DNA of 33,179 bases from an uncultured bacterium (GTDB lineage: Bacteria > Patescibacteriota > Minisyncoccia > UBA9983): positions 1-33,179 of the forward strand of contig CAJVWH010000007.1 of the NCBI GenBank assembly GCA_913009575.1, in the 5' to 3' direction. The translations under genes and the position numbers were made by a program. The notes under the pieces were generated by a model, which saw only the letters and a list, made by a program, of their open reading frames with translations, was not told where the DNA came from and did no database searches. Shown in pieces: positions 1-8,173 of this stretch. Each line of letters opens with the position of its first letter. Within the stretch, counting starts at the first letter, position 1.

Positions 1-78
1 TTTTTTTTTTTTCAAGCAGAAGACGGCATACGAGATATATCAGTGTGACTGGAGTTCAGACGTGTGCTCTTCCGATCT
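1..78. other. Illumina TruSeq P7 adapter (sequencing artefact)
   Basis: Twelve T residues are followed at 13-78 by a full P7 adapter that ends in the familiar CTTCCGATCT. The 8-base barcode (ATATCAGT on this strand) corresponds to the TruSeq index I remember as number 25. The same adapter occurs reverse-complemented at 33022-33087. The sequence is not genomic. It supplies a false GTG start and the first five residues (MLFRS) of the first reading frame. Genomic sequence begins at 79. Confidence 0.98.
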
Positions 79-3000
79 TGGAATGGAACAAATGGATACA
101 GCATTAGGACAGACTCAATAATTGGACAAGTGCAACAATCTGCTACAGGGGGAGATGCAAGATTTTTCATAAAAAATAATGCTGGTAGTGAGGTCTTATC
201 TATTGATTTGTCAACCGGCAACATCGGCATTGGGACCACTTCTCCCGCCACCAAACTCTCCGTTTCCGGAAACGGCTATCTGACCGGCGGGCTCGGGGTC
301 GGCGTTCTCAACACAACGGCCGGAACTCTCCAGACCTCGGGCAACGCCACCATCGGCGGAAATCTCACGGTGTCGGGAACGGACACAACCCTGGTGAACG
401 CCTCCACCACCCTCCTCTCGGTGGCAAACAATTTCTGGTCAAACGGAACCACCAACATTGGAAACGCCGACGCGGACACTCTCAACATCCGCTCCGGCGA
501 TTGGAACCTCACCTCAACCGCCACCACCACCGTGGCAATGACCAACGGGCTGAACTTTGACTCCAATACCTTCGTCATTGACCCGAACAGCGGAAATGTG
601 GGGATAGGGACGGCGTCGCCAAGCGCAGCGTTGGATATTAAAAGTTCACAAACAGCGGGTATTGTCGGCGTCGCCGCTTTTCGTTCCCAACAAACAAGCG
701 GCAGTTTTAGGGGAAATGCTATCCTGCTTGATAATTTAAACTCAACCGGCAGTATGAATAATCAAATTATATTCAGGGGGCGCGGAACTGATGAATGGAG
801 TATTGAGAGTGACGGTGAAGGCAACGGAACCCATTCTTTTGATATATGGGATCCCATTAACAGTGTTACAGCTTTGTATATAGATTCTTCTGACAACATC
901 GGCATTGGGACCACCTCTCCCGCTTCAAAACTGGCGGTGAGCGGGGGAGCGAGCATCGGCGCGGATTACAACACCGCCGCTCCGACAAACGGGCTGATAG
1001 TGGAGGGAAATGTGGGGATAGGGACGGCGAGTCCGAAATCCAAGTTATATGTTTCCGCTACGGATGAGATTAATCCCATAGGTATTACGGTCGCAAACTT
1101 GGGCAACAATCAGAGCACTTTTGTAGATTTTTTGGAAAATGGAAGCGCAAGCGGAGAACCATCTTGGGGAGGATATTCATCATCAAACAATGCTTTCGGC
1201 TTCCGGTTAAAATATGACGGTGATGCTAATAAATTTGAAATAATTTCAGGAAAAAGCGTTGCCGACACCAGCTGGACTGAAAATGTTCGTTTGGCAATAG
1301 AACGCAATTCCGGCAATGTCGGCATCGGCACCACGACGCCTTACGCGAAACTCTCGGTTGCAGGAAATACGGCGCTTGACTCTAATATTATTAATTTTGC
1401 TTCGTCAACCGCTTCAACGCTCACTTTCAATTACCTTTCGTCAGCCACTTCAACCATTCTTGATTTAACAAATTATTCTTGGAGCATCGCCACCGGAACC
1501 GCGGCGGCCCCTATCTTTACGATTGACACAAGGGGAAGCAAGGCCACTTCAACTTTTACCGGCGGGTTTGTTCTTGATAACGGAAAATTCAAATATGATT
1601 ACGGCGCGGGAACGGTTTCTATTCCGAAACTTGATTTAGGGAACATTTCATTTGAAGACAACGCCGGTACTGTCTCATGGGCTGATTTGGCAGTTACTTC
1701 TTCCGCGCCGGCGGGGACAAAAGAATCTTACACGGCGCAAATTGATTCCACGCCTCTTTTGACAATTTACGCTGAATCAAACGGCTCCGGCGGCATCCAA
1801 AATTCCGCTGTCGGCATCGCTCAATCCTCTCCCTCCGTTCTACTCGCGGTCGGCTCTTCAACTCCGAATTATATTCTCGCGGCAGAGGCATACCGTTCTA
1901 TGTATGTCGCCGGACAAATGGAGATTGGAGGGACGGGAACTTCAACCGTGGCTAACAACCTTTACGTGATGGGCACCTTGCGGGCGGCGAATTCGTATGT
2001 CGGCGACCTTATTTTTAGCAATGGCTTCAGGTTTGTTGAATCGGCGGACGGCGTTGTTCCGCGGGCGCTGTTTTTGCAGAGTCCGGATAAGGAGACGCGT
2101 TTCGCGATTGACGAAAACGGCAACGTGGGAATAGGCACGACGACGCCGGCGTATAAACTGCATGTGCTTGGGGATGTTGCGGCGCAGGCGTTCATAAATA
2201 TTTCCACCAGAGAGGCGAAAAAAGATATCGTGTTTTTGGGAGACGGGGATTACAAGGACGCCTTGAATAAAATCGCGAGCACGAGCGTGGCGACTTATTA
2301 TTATAAGGACGAGATTTGCGGGGATTCCGCGGAGGCGGCCACGGGGGCCGGTTCGGGTTCGGGTTTGGGCTGCGAGAAGCGGCTCGGTTTGATAGCGGAG
2401 GAGGCGCCGAAGGAGGTGCTTTCGGTAAACAGCAAAGGTGTTGATATTTACAAGATGGCTTCCATGGCTTGGGCCGGAATAAGGGAATTGTCTTCGGAGA
2501 TGGACGCGCAGAAAAAGAAAATCGCGGATATGGAATTGCGGATTGAAGATTTGGAGGCGGGCGCCGGCGCGGCGGGCGGTTCGGGAGGCGGTTCGGGCGG
2601 AGGCGCGGTTTCAATTTCGGACAGTTTCGCCCAGATTTTGGCATGGTTTAAAGAAATTGGAATTCAGATTTCACAAGGGGTTGTGCAGGCGAAGGAATTT
2701 ATCGCTGACAAAATTACGGTTAAGAAAGTCGTGGCCAACGCGCTAGAGATGAAGGATTCGGTGACCGGCGAAGTATATTGCGTGCGAATTTCCAACGGGA
2801 AGTGGGATAAATTTAAGGGAACCTGCGGGGAATCTGCTCCTTCGGATTCCGGCGGCGCGAGTGGTTCCGGCGCGGCGGGCGCGGATACCGAACCGCCGGT
2901 GATTACACTGCAGGGGAATAATCCGGCCAATGTTTCCGTGGGCGCGAGTTACGGCGATTTGGGAGTTGTAATTACCGATAATGTTGACAAGAATCTTGGT

Positions 3001-3468
3001 TACGAAGTATGGCGGGACGGGCAATATCTCGGCAGAAACTTGAGCGGGGTGTCGGTTGACACGAGCTCTTCAACCGAACATACGATAAGTTATGCCGCGA
3101 CTGACAACTCGGGAAACACGGCGACTTCAACAAGAAAAATAATCGTTTCCGATTCGGGTAGTTCGGGCAATTCCGGCAGTTCAGATGGTTCAAGCGCGGC
3201 AACCACGACACCCGATGGAAGCGCCGGAACTTCGGCGACAACCACTCCGGATAGCAGTGGCGGAGGAACGGCGACCACGACCGGCTCCGGCTCGGGCAGT
3301 GATTCTGGAGGTGTTCCCTCGGGAAGCGGCGGTTTCGGTTCGGATTCGGCAACTTCTTCGGCGACATCAACTTCTGATGGAACTTCATCGGCAAGTGGCA
3401 CGAATAGCGCTTCCGGAACGGCATCCACCACCACCACCACTGCCGCCACCAGCACGTCAACGCAATAA
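79..3468 (+). CDS. Large surface/fibre-like protein with NVGIGT repeats and an internal peptidase-S74 domain (5' truncated)
   Basis: The gene is open from the adapter junction, so its true N-terminus is missing. The first ~2.1 kb encodes beta-rich, Thr/Ser/Asn-rich sequence with six copies of the motif G-N-[VI]-G-I-G-T-[TA]-[ST]-P followed by [KL]LxVxG (near nt 220, 595, 895, 1009, 1312, 2122) plus a degenerate one near 1807. These repeats are common in fibre-like proteins. At about 2190-2560 the segment STREAKKDI leads into a peptidase-S74 intramolecular chaperone domain. The Ser and the Lys five residues later match the Ser/Lys pair that drives self-cleavage in phage endosialidase chaperones. 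A short coiled coil (DAQKKKIADMELRIEDLE) follows. Unusually, the chain continues with a Gly-rich linker, a bacterial Ig-like domain (starting TEPPVITLQGN, about 2887-3145) and a Ser/Gly/Thr-rich tail. Role inferred: a trimeric cell-surface fibre. The substrate is unknown. Confidence 0.85.
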   Translation, partial: WNGTNGYSIRTDSIIGQVQQSATGGDARFFIKNNAGSEVLSIDLSTGNIGIGTTSPATKLSVSGNGYLTGGLGVGVLNTTAGTLQTSGNATIGGNLTVSGTDTTLVNASTTLLSVANNFWSNGTTNIGNADADTLNIRSGDWNLTSTATTTVAMTNGLNFDSNTFVIDPNSGNVGIGTASPSAALDIKSSQTAGIVGVAAFRSQQTSGSFRGNAILLDNLNSTGSMNNQIIFRGRGTDEWSIESDGEGNGTHSFDIWDPINSVTALYIDSSDNIGIGTTSPASKLAVSGGASIGADYNTAAPTNGLIVEGNVGIGTASPKSKLYVSATDEINPIGITVANLGNNQSTFVDFLENGSASGEPSWGGYSSSNNAFGFRLKYDGDANKFEIISGKSVADTSWTENVRLAIERNSGNVGIGTTTPYAKLSVAGNTALDSNIINFASSTASTLTFNYLSSATSTILDLTNYSWSIATGTAAAPIFTIDTRGSKATSTFTGGFVLDNGKFKYDYGAGTVSIPKLDLGNISFEDNAGTVSWADLAVTSSAPAGTKESYTAQIDSTPLLTIYAESNGSGGIQNSAVGIAQSSPSVLLAVGSSTPNYILAAEAYRSMYVAGQMEIGGTGTSTVANNLYVMGTLRAANSYVGDLIFSNGFRFVESADGVVPRALFLQSPDKETRFAIDENGNVGIGTTTPAYKLHVLGDVAAQAFINISTREAKKDIVFLGDGDYKDALNKIASTSVATYYYKDEICGDSAEAATGAGSGSGLGCEKRLGLIAEEAPKEVLSVNSKGVDIYKMASMAWAGIRELSSEMDAQKKKIADMELRIEDLEAGAGAAGGSGGGSGGGAVSISDSFAQILAWFKEIGIQISQGVVQAKEFIADKITVKKVVANALEMKDSVTGEVYCVRISNGKWDKFKGTCGESAPSDSGGASGSGAAGADTEPPVITLQGNNPANVSVGASYGDLGVVITDNVDKNLGYEVWRDGQYLGRNLSGVSVDTSSSTEHTISYAATDNSGNTATSTRKIIVSDSGSSGNSGSSDGSSAATTTPDGSAGTSATTTPDSSGGGTATTTGSGSGSDSGGVPSGSGGFGSDSATSSATSTSDGTSSASGTNSASGTASTTTTTAATSTSTQ

Positions 3469-3473
3469 AAATT

Positions 3474-5756
3474 ATGAAAAATAAAGAAAAATTTTCAAGC
3501 TTAACAAAACTTCTTATTCTCATAACTGTTGCCGCCGTACCGGTGTTTGTTTTTTTTTCATTCAGCGCGTTCAGCGAAACGATAATAGGCAAACTTCTGG
3601 TTAGCGCGACAACTCATATCGGCAAAACACTCAAAACAAATCCCGGCTTGGAAAACGGGCTTGTCGGCCATTGGACCTTTGACGGCAAAGATATGTACAG
3701 TAATATTGCCGACACCTCGGGACAGGGCAATGACGGCACATTTTTCCCGGGAGCCGTTCAGGCCGCCACGCTTGATTCGGGGGCCGATGCCACCAACGCA
3801 TCGGGTTTCTCAACCGGTTCGGTTGCGCCGAGCGCGAATAGTTTGGAGCTTATGGCAATTTCCATAAGTTGGGCCGGCGCGTCAGTGGCGTCCGCGCCGC
3901 CGGTAACCGTTACCGGCAACAATCTTACATGGGAACTCGTGGCGTCTCAAATTTATTTTCCCGACGGGACGGGCAATTGGTGGAATACACTTTATCTTTA
4001 TCGCGCGATGGGAGCTAATCCCTCCAGCGGGAGCGTCACGGTGGACCTTGGCGCGAACACTTTTGACTCTGCCGCTTTTTCACTCGTTGAATTCAGCAAC
4101 GTTGACACATCCGGCTCCAACGGTTCCGGCGCCGTTATACAAAGCGCGGCAAATAACGACACCGGCGTCAGCGCGATTGCGGTGACATTGGGGTCCTTCA
4201 GCAGTACCGGAAATGCGACCTATGGCGTATTCGGCGCCGGTGATTCCGACGCGACCGCCCGCACATTTACGCCGGGAACGGGATTCACCGAACTTCATGA
4301 TACAGGCATTGAATACGCGTCAATCGGCACGCAGTGGCGCGCCGACAACGATACAAGTGTTGATACCACGGCCAGCGCGCTGACGGAGGGATTGGGCGGA
4401 ATAGCGATTGAGATTAAACCTAACGCCACCACCACGGCGCCGGGCGCCATCGGCCAATCCTTGAAGTTTGACGGGCTGGAAGATTACGTGAAAGTGCCTT
4501 CCTCCACTGATTTTGATTTTAATTACACCGCCGGTTTTTCAGGTTTTATGTGGTTTAAGAAAGACGGAGACTGCGATAGCCGGGAAACGAACAACAATGA
4601 GGTTTTTTTGAGTAGGTTTGGAGCCAGCGATGCCGACAACACATGGTGGTTTGGATGTTTTGGCATTGGAGACAGCGACGCGAATAAACTCATAATAGAC
4701 ATAGAAGATTTGGGCGCGGGAGGGTATGTTGAAGGTGTAACGGCTATCAACGACGCCCAATGGCATTACGCCGGCTGGACATACGACAGCGGAGCTGGAA
4801 CACTCAATTTATATTTGGACGGTTCGCTTGAAAATTCAACAACAACTATCTCCAGTTTTTATTTGAGCTCTTCAAATCCTCTTTGTATCGGCAATTACAA
4901 TGTCGACTGCGGTGTTACTGCCGACAACTATGACTATAAGGGTTCTCTTGACGATGTCCGCCTTTACAACCGCGCTTTGTCCGCAGACGAAATTAAACGC
5001 CTTTATCAAATGGGCGCGACAACGCATATTGCCAAAACCCTTAAAACCAATCCCGGCTTGGAAAACGGGCTTGTCGGCCATTGGACCTTTGACGGCAAAG
5101 ATATGTACAGTAATATTGCCGACACCTCGGGACAGGGCAATGACGGCAGTCTTCAGCTTGGAGTATCCGGCAACATTTCCACCACCACGGCGCCGGGCGC
5201 CATCGGCCAATCCTTGAAGTTTGACGGAGTGGACGATTATGTGGATATAGGTGATGTTACAACCTTTGACAATCTGACACAGATGACAATTTCAGCATGG
5301 GTTAAACAGGATTCACTGACTGATGATGACGTATTAATCGGAAAAATAGTCAATTCACCACTTTGGGATGGCTTTCTTTTGTTTCGGGACGATGTCGGCG
5401 GGGCTTCCGGACGAACAGACACTTACAAATTTGAAGTTGATTACCAATCAAATAACTCTTCCATTGAAGGAGCCACTAATGCTTCACAACAAGGTGTTTG
5501 GACACACGTCGTCGGTACTTTTGCGGGGAACAGCAGCACCGGATTAAGGTTATATATAAATGGTGTTGAGGACGCAAATTCGCCCGTGAGCACTGTTGGC
5601 ACTTTAAACACAAGCTCTAATTCCGACCTGGTGAGGATTGGCAATTCCAATGCTTTTGCCGGCAAGGAATTTAACGGAGCAATAGACGATGTCCGCATTT
5701 ACAACCGCGTTTTGTCCGCAGACGAAATTAAACGCCTTTATCAAATGGGCAGATAA
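3474..5756 (+). CDS. Secreted protein with two LamG/concanavalin-like domains, the first split by an inserted beta domain
   Basis: A 760-aa protein starting 5 nt after the previous gene, probably co-transcribed. Residues 1-35 form a Lys-rich head and a hydrophobic segment (signal peptide or membrane anchor). Two LamG-like jelly-roll units follow, each opening with NPGLENGLVGHWTFDG and ending with the DDVRxYNRxLSADEIKRLYQMG signature of the LamG family (carbohydrate or protein binding). In the first unit about 215 residues of a different Ala/Ser/Thr-rich beta domain lie between the opening strand and the APGAIGQSLKFDG strand. The second unit has only ~12 residues there. Exact DNA repeats (100 bp and 49 bp) show a recent internal duplication. 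No catalytic motif was seen. Likely an extracellular adhesin paired with the upstream fibre protein. Confidence 0.85.
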   Translation: MKNKEKFSSLTKLLILITVAAVPVFVFFSFSAFSETIIGKLLVSATTHIGKTLKTNPGLENGLVGHWTFDGKDMYSNIADTSGQGNDGTFFPGAVQAATLDSGADATNASGFSTGSVAPSANSLELMAISISWAGASVASAPPVTVTGNNLTWELVASQIYFPDGTGNWWNTLYLYRAMGANPSSGSVTVDLGANTFDSAAFSLVEFSNVDTSGSNGSGAVIQSAANNDTGVSAIAVTLGSFSSTGNATYGVFGAGDSDATARTFTPGTGFTELHDTGIEYASIGTQWRADNDTSVDTTASALTEGLGGIAIEIKPNATTTAPGAIGQSLKFDGLEDYVKVPSSTDFDFNYTAGFSGFMWFKKDGDCDSRETNNNEVFLSRFGASDADNTWWFGCFGIGDSDANKLIIDIEDLGAGGYVEGVTAINDAQWHYAGWTYDSGAGTLNLYLDGSLENSTTTISSFYLSSSNPLCIGNYNVDCGVTADNYDYKGSLDDVRLYNRALSADEIKRLYQMGATTHIAKTLKTNPGLENGLVGHWTFDGKDMYSNIADTSGQGNDGSLQLGVSGNISTTTAPGAIGQSLKFDGVDDYVDIGDVTTFDNLTQMTISAWVKQDSLTDDDVLIGKIVNSPLWDGFLLFRDDVGGASGRTDTYKFEVDYQSNNSSIEGATNASQQGVWTHVVGTFAGNSSTGLRLYINGVEDANSPVSTVGTLNTSSNSDLVRIGNSNAFAGKEFNGAIDDVRIYNRVLSADEIKRLYQMGR
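3639..3738 (+). repeat. 100-bp exact repeat, copy 1 (start of LamG unit 1)
   Basis: Identical over 100 bp to 5049-5148, in the same reading frame. It encodes the opening strands of a LamG domain. A second identical 49-bp pair is 4426-4474 and 5179-5227. Confidence 0.95.
5049..5148 (+). repeat. 100-bp exact repeat, copy 2 (start of LamG unit 2)
   Basis: Exact copy of 3639-3738, 1410 bp downstream. The ends of the two LamG units (4948-5012 and 5687-5751) are also almost identical. Confidence 0.95.
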
Positions 5757-5762
5757 TTATAT

Positions 5763-5799
5763 CGGATATCCACTTTTGGATTTAAATTGTGGTATAATA
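5763..5799 (+). promoter_or_regulatory. Extended -10 promoter of the toxin-antitoxin cassette (leaderless)
   Basis: TATAAT at 5793-5798 is preceded by TGTGG, a TRTGn extended -10. The ATG lies 7 nt after the -10 box, so transcription should start at or next to the start codon. 5763-5778 and 5782-5800 are repeated exactly at 6748-6763 and 6766-6784, upstream of gap. No good -35 was seen at 17-bp spacing. Confidence 0.7.
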
Positions 5800-5805
5800 A
5801 AATTA

Positions 5806-6108
5806 ATGGAAGAAAAAACAATCAACAGAGCCAAAAAATTACCTGATTTTTTTAAGCCTGTTTTATGGTCTTATAATTTTTCCGCCATGGATCCCAAACG
5901 GCATAAAAAAACCATTATTTTAAACGCGATAAATTACGGAAATTTAAGGCATTGGCGCTGGTTGTTGAATTATTACGGCAGGGAAACGGTTAAAAAAGTG
6001 TTAAAGTCCGCGCCGGCAGGCGGGATAAGGCCAAGGGTCAGGCGTTTGGCGGCCATTCTTTTTTCTGTTGAAAATTTTAATTATGCGCCTAGAAGTATTA
6101 AGCGATAA
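5806..6108 (+). CDS. Small DUF6922-like protein, putative antitoxin partner of an AbiEii-type toxin
   Basis: A 100-aa basic protein starting at the ATG at 5806, chosen because a TATAAT box ends 7 nt upstream; the longer open frame runs back into the LamG gene. Visible features are FFKPVLWSYNFSAMD near the N-terminus, then KKTIILNAINYGNLRHWRWLL and PRVRRLAAILF. This pattern resembles DUF6922 proteins, which are commonly encoded just before nucleotidyltransferase AbiEii/AbiGii toxins. Its end overlaps the next gene by 26 nt, the coupling typical of toxin-antitoxin pairs. The antitoxin role is inferred from context; there is no recognisable DNA-binding domain. Confidence 0.65.
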   Translation: MEEKTINRAKKLPDFFKPVLWSYNFSAMDPKRHKKTIILNAINYGNLRHWRWLLNYYGRETVKKVLKSAPAGGIRPRVRRLAAILFSVENFNYAPRSIKR

Positions 6109-6703
6109 AGCGAAAGCGATTTTTTTAAAACTGAAAAACTTCAGTGATTTTTATCTTGCGGGAGGAACGGCGCTGGCTTTGCAGATTGGACGCAGAATTT
6201 CAGTTGATTTTGATTTGTTTTCCGATAAAGAGATTCCTGAAAATTTTTTAGACAAAGTAAAGAAATATTTTATTGAAAATTCTTTATCGGTATCAGTTAA
6301 TAATCACGACGAACTTACCGTTTTTATTGATGAGATAAAAATTACTTTTTTGAAATATCCATTCCCGGTATTATTTGAGTTGGTTGATTATAAAGAGGTT
6401 AAATTGCTTGATATCAGAGAAATAGCCGCGACAAAAGCGTATACCATTGGAAGAAGAGGGAGCTATAAGGATTATGTAGACTTGTATTTTGTTGTTTCCG
6501 AAAAATATATTTCGCTTGAAGAAATTATTGATATTTGCGAAAAGAAGTATGGAAATGATTTTAATTCAAGACTATTTCTTGAGCAATTGATTTATCTTGA
6601 GGATATTGAGGATACAGAGATTATATTTTTACAAGATGTTGAGTTGGACAAAAAAACGATACAAACATTTTTTGAAAAAGAAATAAAGAAAATTAAACTG
6701 TAA
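6083..6703 (+). CDS. Nucleotidyltransferase AbiEii/AbiGii-type toxin
   Basis: A 206-aa protein from the ATG at 6083; a TTG at 6068 would add five residues and is less likely. The family signature GGTALALQIGRRISVDFDLF is clear near residue 26, holding the GG and the DxD metal-binding pair of the minimal nucleotidyltransferase fold. Downstream, a lone Lys in ATKAYTIGRR and the KDYVDLYFV segment match later motifs of the family. AbiEii-like toxins of type IV toxin-antitoxin and abortive-infection systems transfer nucleotides to targets such as tRNA; the target here is unknown. The gene overlaps its putative antitoxin gene and is followed by a hairpin and the gap promoter. Its AT-rich codon use differs from the GC-richer surface-protein genes before it. 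Confidence 0.85.
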   Translation: MRLEVLSDKAKAIFLKLKNFSDFYLAGGTALALQIGRRISVDFDLFSDKEIPENFLDKVKKYFIENSLSVSVNNHDELTVFIDEIKITFLKYPFPVLFELVDYKEVKLLDIREIAATKAYTIGRRGSYKDYVDLYFVVSEKYISLEEIIDICEKKYGNDFNSRLFLEQLIYLEDIEDTEIIFLQDVELDKKTIQTFFEKEIKKIKL

Positions 6704-6720
6704 AAAATTCGCATGTTCTC

Positions 6721-6745
6721 TGTTTTGAGGTTCAACCTCAAAACA
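6721..6745. terminator. 12-bp hairpin after the toxin gene (possible terminator)
   Basis: TGTTTTGAGGTT at 6721-6732 and its exact reverse complement at 6734-6745 form a strong hairpin with almost no loop. There is no U-tract, so it may act only as an mRNA end or insulator just before the gap promoter. Confidence 0.45.
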
Positions 6746-6747
6746 TG

Positions 6748-6784
6748 CGGATATCCACTTTTGACTTAAATTGTGGTATAATAA
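6748..6784 (+). promoter_or_regulatory. Extended -10 promoter of gap (leaderless)
   Basis: TATAAT at 6777-6782 with TGTGG directly upstream. The ATG of gap is 6 nt after the -10 box, and no Shine-Dalgarno could fit. It is a direct repeat of the toxin-antitoxin promoter (16-nt and 19-nt identical blocks). A TTGACT lies only 10 bp upstream of the -10 box, too close to be a normal -35. Confidence 0.75.
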
Positions 6785-6788
6785 GAAT

Positions 6789-7775
6789 ATGAAAATAGCA
6801 ATTAATGGTTTTGGGAGAATAGGAAGAATATTTTTTAGGCAGGCGGTTAAGACGCCGGATTTTGAGATTGTTGCCATAAATGATTTGGCGGACAAGGACA
6901 ATCTTATTTATTTGCTTGAACACGACTCGGTACACGGCAAGTTCTCAAATGTCGGAAACCCGGTTTCCGACATTTCTAAGGTGAGATTTTTTCAGGAGAG
7001 GGAGCCGGCCAATTTGCCGTGGAAAGAATTGGGAATTGATATAGTGGTTGAGTCAACGGGTTTTTTTGCCACCTACGAAAAAGCCAAGGCGCATCTGGAC
7101 GCGGGCGCGAAAAGAGTGGTGATAAGCGCGCCTGCGAAAGACGAGAAGACTCCGACTTTAACGCCGAATGTGGGCGTGAGCGCGGCGGAAAAATCAAAAA
7201 TTACTTCAAACGCTTCCTGCACCACCAACGCGGTGGCGCCGGTGGCGGCGATAATGTCGCAAAATCCGGGAATTAAAAAGGCGATTTTGAACACGGTCCA
7301 CGGGTACACCGCCTCGCAGGGGATTGTTGATAAGCCGGACGCGAAGGACTGGCGCAGGGGGCGGGCGGGAGCTTTGAATATCGTCCCTTCCACCACCGGC
7401 GCGGCGATCGCCACCGCCAAGGCGTTGCCGGCGATGGCCGGCAAATTTGACGGGGTGGCGATGCGGGTTCCGGTGCCGAGCGGTTCGCTTATTGATTTTA
7501 CTTTTCTTGCCGAGCGCCCGACGACGGTTGACGAGATAAAAGAAATTTTCAAGGAGGCGGCGGAGAAGCCGGAATGGCAGGGAATTATGAAGGCGGTTGA
7601 AGAGCCGTTGGTTTCCACGGACATACTGGGCGAGCCGTACGGTTCAATCGTTGATTTGAATTTTATCAAAGTTATTGACGGGGATTTGGTCAAGGTTTTT
7701 TCTTGGTACGACAACGAATGGGGATACTGCGCGATGCTGATAAAGCATATTGAGGCGTTGAAAGGATACCTTTAA
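6789..7775 (+). CDS. gap: Glyceraldehyde-3-phosphate dehydrogenase, type I
   Basis: A 328-aa enzyme that oxidises glyceraldehyde-3-phosphate to 1,3-bisphosphoglycerate in glycolysis, in the cytosol. The N-terminal Rossmann motif INGFGRIGR and the Asp in INDLAD (NAD preference) are present. The active-site segment SNASCTTNAVAP places the catalytic Cys at about residue 144. The C-terminal WYDNEWGYC block is intact and the length is typical. The ATG at 6789 was chosen over an upstream TTG at 6771 because the -10 box overlaps the longer frame. It is the first gene of a housekeeping stretch that also holds rpiB. Confidence 0.98.
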   Translation: MKIAINGFGRIGRIFFRQAVKTPDFEIVAINDLADKDNLIYLLEHDSVHGKFSNVGNPVSDISKVRFFQEREPANLPWKELGIDIVVESTGFFATYEKAKAHLDAGAKRVVISAPAKDEKTPTLTPNVGVSAAEKSKITSNASCTTNAVAPVAAIMSQNPGIKKAILNTVHGYTASQGIVDKPDAKDWRRGRAGALNIVPSTTGAAIATAKALPAMAGKFDGVAMRVPVPSGSLIDFTFLAERPTTVDEIKEIFKEAAEKPEWQGIMKAVEEPLVSTDILGEPYGSIVDLNFIKVIDGDLVKVFSWYDNEWGYCAMLIKHIEALKGYL

Positions 7776-7825
7776 TAATTTTCAATTTTCAATTTCTAAT
7801 TTTCAAACAATTTCCAATTTTTAAT
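7776..7825. repeat. AT-rich interspersed repeat, copy A
   Basis: The sequence is made of tandem TTTTCAATT / TTTCTAATT words. Its reverse complement resembles copy B at 8192-8233, so the two form imperfect inverted repeats around the four-helix-bundle gene. No promoter was recognised inside it. Confidence 0.7.
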
Positions 7826-8173
7826 ATGAATTATGACCTTGAAGAAAGAACCAAAAAATTCAGCAAAAATATAATAGATTTATTGAAGAGAATTAAAAAA
7901 GATGAAATAAACAAAAATTTAATTTTTCAATTAATCAAATCTTCTACCAGTGTTGGCGCGAATTACTGCGAGGCTAACAGGGCTAGTTCCAAGAAAGATT
8001 TTAAGAATAAAATATTTATTTGCAGAAAAGAAATACAGGAAACCAAGTATTGGATTGAGTTATTATCAAGATCAAATCCTGAAACAGAAGAAGATTTAAG
8101 AAAATTATGGAAAGAGTCGCATGAATTAACTCTTATTTTTAATAAGATTTCAACGACTTTGAATAAAAAGTAA
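7826..8173 (+). CDS. Four-helix bundle protein (S23 / 23S rRNA intervening-sequence family)
   Basis: A 115-aa, highly charged, all-helical protein. Landmarks of the family are the N-terminal ERTKKFSKNIIDLLK, the central LIKSSTSVGANYCEANRA and ICRKEIQETKYWIELL. The same fold is found in proteins encoded within 23S rRNA intervening sequences and in the Avd accessory protein of diversity-generating retroelements. Here it stands alone with no rRNA or retroelement nearby. Function is unknown. It is flanked by inverted AT-rich repeats, and these repeats occur only in the gap-prfA interval of this window. No Shine-Dalgarno or clear promoter is visible. Confidence 0.9.
   Translation: MNYDLEERTKKFSKNIIDLLKRIKKDEINKNLIFQLIKSSTSVGANYCEANRASSKKDFKNKIFICRKEIQETKYWIELLSRSNPETEEDLRKLWKESHELTLIFNKISTTLNKK

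Noticed and set aside
12-254. Minus-strand frame ending in DRKSTRLNSSHT
   Set aside because: Its C-terminal part is translated adapter, and the rest is antisense to the S74 protein gene.
3090-3455. Antisense frames rich in Val/Pro/Glu over the Ser/Gly/Thr tail
   Set aside because: Shadow frames produced by the low-complexity GC-rich coding sequence on the plus strand.
79-5756. Prophage tail-fibre region
   Set aside because: S74 and LamG domains occur in phage, but no capsid, terminase, portal, integrase or lysis genes are present; both proteins read as host surface proteins.
5689-5805. Longer N-terminus of the DUF6922 gene
   Set aside because: The extra 39 residues are the LamG gene read in another frame and cross the -10 box.
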